Below are positions 52,503 to 55,361 of a stretch of DNA of 55,361 nt, one piece after another. Below the pieces are notes generated by a model. The model searched no databases, was not told where the DNA came from, and saw only the letters and a program-made list of their open reading frames with translations. Made by a program: the position numbers and the translations under genes. The stretch comes from UBA6952 sp045562575 (GTDB taxonomy: Bacteria; Chloroflexota; Dehalococcoidia; Lucifugimonadales; UBA6952), in NCBI GenBank assembly GCA_045562575.1, contig JBJKVQ010000039.1, forward strand, positions 1 to 55,361, read 5' to 3'. How positions within the stretch are numbered: the first letter of the stretch is position 1; the number at the start of each line of letters is the position of its first letter.

Positions 52503-53435
52503 TCACATTTGCTGAAACCACTCATCACCAAGCTTATCAAAACGATCGTATAATTCGGCAATTACATCTTTCGATAAATAGGAACCAGATTCTATACTTT
52601 TTAAATTAGATAATAAGTGTTCAGGTTTTTTAGTACCTACAATTGCAGTATTCACCTGACTATGTGCTAATACAAAAAATAAAGCTAATTCAATATTGTC
52701 CTTAGGTGCATTATCAGGCAAAGGCCCTAATTCAATCATTTTATTTGCTCGATCTAAATAGTAATCAGCATATCCTGTTCCATAGACGGGTGGTTTATCT
52801 AGCCCCCAAGCAGCATTTGCCAAAGGCCTTTTGATAATGATACCCATGTTGTTAGAAGTAGCAGATTTAAAAATATTTTTGTTAGCCTTTTGATCAATCA
52901 AATTAAAACTTGTTTGCAAAGTGTCAAATATTCCACTATGGACGGCCCATTCAGCAGATTCATTATCTCCACTATATCCAATAAATCTTGTTTTACCAGA
53001 TTGCTGAATACGTAAAAGAGTATCTATAACATCACCTTGTTTTAAAATATCAACATTACAGGAATGTAATTGTAAAAGGTCGACATAGTCTGTATTCATT
53101 CTACTTAAACTATTATCGATACTTGTCTCTAATGTATTTACTGCCCAATCAATATACTGACCATTATCATTCTCTGGGAGATTACGAGCATGACCGCATT
53201 TCGTTGCTAATATATATTCATTTCTTCTTGAAGAAATGGTTTTTCCAATTAATTCTTCACTAAGTCCATAACATGACGATGTATCAAAAAAATTAATCCC
53301 ATTATCTATAGCTAGATAAAGTAATTTCTGAGCTTCTTTAATATCATCAATAGTTAGTTGGTAGCCTATTTCTGCTAATCCAATACCAAGCCTACTAATT
53401 TCAATATTTGTTTTACCTAAAATATTTTTTTCCAT
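52503..53435 (-). CDS. Aldo/keto reductase
   Basis: 310-residue NADPH-dependent TIM-barrel reductase. The catalytic tetrad is complete: Asp51 and Tyr56 (FFDTSSCYG), Lys79 (ATKCGHA) and His124 (LLQLHSC). The C-terminal nucleotide-binding segment AIVGTKKPEHLLSN is present. It is the last gene of the minus-strand group D-aminoacylase, crotonase, RidA-like, cupin, reductase, and starts 17 bases after the cupin. The substrate, an aldehyde or ketone, is unknown. Confidence 0.9.
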   Translation of the reverse strand: MEKNILGKTNIEISRLGIGLAEIGYQLTIDDIKEAQKLLYLAIDNGINFFDTSSCYGLSEELIGKTISSRRNEYILATKCGHARNLPENDNGQYIDWAVNTLETSIDNSLSRMNTDYVDLLQLHSCNVDILKQGDVIDTLLRIQQSGKTRFIGYSGDNESAEWAVHSGIFDTLQTSFNLIDQKANKNIFKSATSNNMGIIIKRPLANAAWGLDKPPVYGTGYADYYLDRANKMIELGPLPDNAPKDNIELALFFVLAHSQVNTAIVGTKKPEHLLSNLKSIESGSYLSKDVIAELYDRFDKLGDEWFQQM

Positions 53436-53452
53436 ATTATTTACCTTAGGAA

Positions 53453-53824
53453 TTAATTATCTTTAATCATTTCAGTTTGGCTATCTGGACGTGTCAGAGA
53501 TATATGAAAAAAATCACTTCCGTCTGCAGCTCCATGCCAGTGTATTTCTCCAGCAGGAATAAAAGCAGTATCACCTTCTTGCATTTGAATTTCTTCTTGT
53601 CTGTTTGCAACAATACCGACGCCATGAGTTGCAAAAAGAATCTGATCACTGGTATGAGTATGAAAATGATTTTTTGCACCATTATAAAATTTCACCCAGG
53701 CAAAACTATATTGTTCAGTATCAGGCGTTCCTACCAAAGGTTGTCTGGTGACTTTCCCACCATAAAACAATGGTGCATTTGAAGCATCTTCAGGTTCAAT
53801 TTGATTCTTATTTACTACATGCAT
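53453..53824 (-). CDS. Cupin-domain protein
   Basis: About 123-residue single cupin. The first metal motif NHFHTHTSDQILFATHGVG has the two histidines and a Gln, and the second is PAGEIHWHGA with the last histidines, so metal binding is likely. I choose ATG 53824, which follows GAGG at good spacing, over ATG 53836. A hydrophobic start is absent, so it is cytosolic. It resembles the cupins linked to carboxymuconolactone-type enzymes, but no reaction can be assigned. Confidence 0.82.
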   Translation of the reverse strand: MHVVNKNQIEPEDASNAPLFYGGKVTRQPLVGTPDTEQYSFAWVKFYNGAKNHFHTHTSDQILFATHGVGIVANRQEEIQMQEGDTAFIPAGEIHWHGAADGSDFFHISLTRPDSQTEMIKDN

Positions 53825-53849
53825 ACACAACCTCATTTATTCTAAATTC

Positions 53850-54230
53850 TTATTTAATCCAGGCATCCACTTCGATTTCTACTAACCATTCAGGGTCAAT
53901 AAAACCATCCACAATAAGAAAAGAACTGGCTGGTTTTATTTCTGAGAAAACTTCCCCGTGACCTTTAGCAATTTCGTTCCAATCATCACGATTAATAAAA
54001 AACACTCTGCTTCTGAATACTGCATCAAGTCCTAAATTAAATTCTGCCAGAGCATTTTTAATTATTTCAAAACATCTTCTGGTTTGCTCTAATGGATCAT
54101 TTACACCAACGGTTTTGCCATCATCACCTATAGCAGCAGTACCTGCTATAGCAACAATATTGCCAGTTCTGGTAGCTCGAGAAAATCCTATGACTGATTC
54201 AAATGGTGAATTAGATTTTACTTTATCCAT
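53850..54230 (-). CDS. RidA/YjgF-family protein, probably not an imine deaminase
   Basis: 126-residue RidA-fold protein, normally trimeric. The segments GNIVAIAGTAAIGDDG, RRCFEIIKNALAEFNL and LVEIEVDAWI are typical. The arginine that makes RidA an enamine/imine deaminase, found in a PAR motif, is replaced: the segment here reads KPASSFLIVDG with Ser102 at that place. It therefore fits the non-deaminating Rid subgroups often encoded beside degradative genes. It starts three bases after the crotonase-like gene. Confidence 0.88.
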   Translation of the reverse strand: MDKVKSNSPFESVIGFSRATRTGNIVAIAGTAAIGDDGKTVGVNDPLEQTRRCFEIIKNALAEFNLGLDAVFRSRVFFINRDDWNEIAKGHGEVFSEIKPASSFLIVDGFIDPEWLVEIEVDAWIK

Positions 54231-54233
54231 AAA

Positions 54234-55037
54234 TTATTTCATTGGTTTTAATTTTGGCAAATTATAACGGTCTTCAGGGTTATGCCAGCCTTTAAAGTTA
54301 GGCTTCCTTTTTTCATTAAATGCTCTTCTGGATTCCATTCGATCTTCCTTATCACCATGGTTGTGAAGCTCATCAGCAAGATCTCTATAATTTTGTGGGA
54401 TCTGCGGAGCTAATTGTTTCATCATATATAAGGTATTAACTCTCGAAGCAGGTATCAGAGAAAGCATATGTTCTGCCATACTAATTGCTGTTGGTAGTAA
54501 TTCTTCTTTTTCTACCAATCTGTTTATATATCCTAACTGATATAGTCTTTCTGCAGTAAATCTGAATCCCAATGCCATTTCAATTGCAATAGGGTGAGGG
54601 AGATTTGCAAAATGTGCATGATCATACCCTCCCAATAACCATCTTTTAGCTTCAGAAACTTCAAAAATTGCTTCTTTCACTGCAACTCTAAGATCAGTTC
54701 TTTCAACGATCATAAATCCTCCACCCATAGCGAATCCATTGATTGCACCAATAACTGGTTTTTGTAATGTTCTCTCCATAAATGGATCTCGGAAAGTTTT
54801 TCCAGAACGAGATCCTACATCACCACGTTCTAAAGATTCTTTCATATCTTCCCCTGCACAAAAACCTCTTCCTTCCCCAGTAAGTATTGCTACTTCCAAA
54901 TTGCTATCTTTTTCATACTTAGTAAATGCTTCAGACATTCCTTCTCGAATAACCTCACTGAGAGCATTTAATCTTTCTGGTCTATTGAGTTTTATTATCA
55001 TTATCTGATCTTGTATATCTATTTCAACAAATGCCAT
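54234..55037 (-). CDS. Enoyl-CoA hydratase/isomerase family protein
   Basis: 267-residue crotonase-fold protein. The oxyanion segments GFCAGEDM (residues 59-66) and INGFAMGGGF (99-108) are clear. Of the two hydratase glutamates, the first position is Met109 and the second is Glu129 (EVSEAKRW), so a one-glutamate mechanism such as an isomerase or hydrolase is more likely than classical hydration. An AAGGGAAG site precedes the ATG. It lies 15 bases after the D-aminoacylase gene and just before the RidA-like gene. Confidence 0.88.
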   Translation of the reverse strand: MAFVEIDIQDQIMIIKLNRPERLNALSEVIREGMSEAFTKYEKDSNLEVAILTGEGRGFCAGEDMKESLERGDVGSRSGKTFRDPFMERTLQKPVIGAINGFAMGGGFMIVERTDLRVAVKEAIFEVSEAKRWLLGGYDHAHFANLPHPIAIEMALGFRFTAERLYQLGYINRLVEKEELLPTAISMAEHMLSLIPASRVNTLYMMKQLAPQIPQNYRDLADELHNHGDKEDRMESRRAFNEKRKPNFKGWHNPEDRYNLPKLKPMK

Positions 55038-55052
55038 TTTTCTTCCCTTTCT

Positions 55053-55361
55053 TTATTTTCGAAGAGCTCTGCCAGATAATTCTCTGGTTAAAACTCCTTC
55101 AGAGAGAACGATTTTACCGTTCACCATAACATAGTTTATACCTTCAGCAAATGCTTTTGGAGATTCAAAAGTTGCCTGTGTACCAACTTTATCTGGATTG
55201 AATATTACCAAATCTGCCTTATATGAATTTTTAATTAATCCACGATCATTTAAACCAAGTCTCTGAGATGGAACTCCAGTCATTTTATGGATTGCACTTT
55301 CCAGTGTTAATAAACCTTCTTCTCTCACTAATTGACCTAAGATATAAGGAAAAGTTCCATA
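55053..55361 (-). CDS. N-acyl-D-amino-acid deacylase (D-aminoacylase), C-terminal part (cut by window edge)
   Basis: The minus-strand frame stays open to the window edge and reads YGTFPYILGQLVREEGLLTL at its visible start, the conserved last part of D-aminoacylase-type amidohydrolases. It continues with IHKMTGVPSQRLGL, the KADLVIFNPD strand and the terminal VMVNGKIVLSEG of the small beta domain. 102 residues are visible of the usual 500 or more. The zinc-binding N-terminal barrel lies outside. The apparent start (GTG 55328) is only an internal codon. It would release D-amino acids from N-acyl forms. Confidence 0.85.
   Translation of the reverse strand, partial: YGTFPYILGQLVREEGLLTLESAIHKMTGVPSQRLGLNDRGLIKNSYKADLVIFNPDKVGTQATFESPKAFAEGINYVMVNGKIVLSEGVLTRELSGRALRK

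Noticed and set aside
1..55361. Mobile elements, phage genes, tRNA or rRNA genes
   Set aside because: Reading both strands showed no transposase, integrase, direct-repeat flanked segment, or cloverleaf with a recognisable T-arm sequence. Base composition looks even throughout.

Overview
This window looks like a piece of an AT-rich, gene-dense bacterial chromosome, most probably a marine Chloroflexota of the SAR202 type. That placement is inferred from gene content: an alternative complex III (Act) operon followed by cytochrome c maturation genes, three luciferase-like flavin monooxygenases plus a Baeyer-Villiger-type monooxygenase, four CaiB/BaiF CoA-transferases, an enolase-superfamily enzyme, MmgE/PrpD, Ldh2 and D-aminoacylase genes. 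No marker gene in the window proves it. I see no rRNA, tRNA, CRISPR array, transposase, integrase or phage gene. No stretch of 300 bases lacks a gene.

Layout. (1) 1-4469, minus strand: two CaiB/BaiF transferases, a luciferase-like monooxygenase, homoserine kinase (thrB) and, cut by the left edge, the first codons of an aspartate kinase. (2) 4592-6772, minus: an MMPL exporter ending in a strong terminator. (3) 6980-17833, plus: a long, nearly gapless catabolic run with a medium-chain dehydrogenase, two more CaiB/BaiF transferases, a crotonase-fold protein, MmgE/PrpD, a monooxygenase, an M20 hydrolase, an enolase-superfamily enzyme, another monooxygenase and an MFS transporter. (4) 17904-21628, plus: Ldh2-type dehydrogenase and a two-domain M16 protease. 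(5) 21783-23732, minus: class III aminotransferase and ankyrin lipoprotein. (6) 23880-28200, plus: mutS-mutL. (7) 28299-41052, plus: a mini Tat protein, a 2-TM protein, actA, actB split into B1 and B2, an NrfD-like subunit, actC, actD, actE, then ccmH, ccmF, two unassigned membrane-anchored proteins and a thioredoxin-like protein. This forms a respiratory module that oxidises quinol, together with part of the machinery that matures its cytochromes. (8) 41133-45084, plus: acyl-CoA ligase, arylsulfotransferase-like protein, a possible 38-residue membrane peptide and a threonine-synthase-like enzyme. (9) 45090-46526, minus: type I phosphodiesterase. (10) 46646-52442, plus: a possible GatC/AtzG-like small partner, amidase, Baeyer-Villiger monooxygenase, cupin, MFS transporter and a PD-(D/E)XK nuclease. 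(11) 52503-55361, minus: aldo/keto reductase, cupin, RidA-like protein, crotonase-fold protein and the end of a D-aminoacylase.

The clearest new pattern is in the CoA-transferases. They occur as two tandem pairs, and in each pair only one member keeps the aspartate that carries the acyl group in this family. That suggests heteromeric enzymes with one active and one inactive subunit. Several other enzymes also carry changed active sites (a crotonase without either glutamate, an enolase-type enzyme with K-x-H, a RidA without its arginine, a dehydrogenase with an altered zinc site). Region 3 may therefore encode an unrecognised CoA-linked pathway for organic acids, though its substrate cannot be read from sequence alone.
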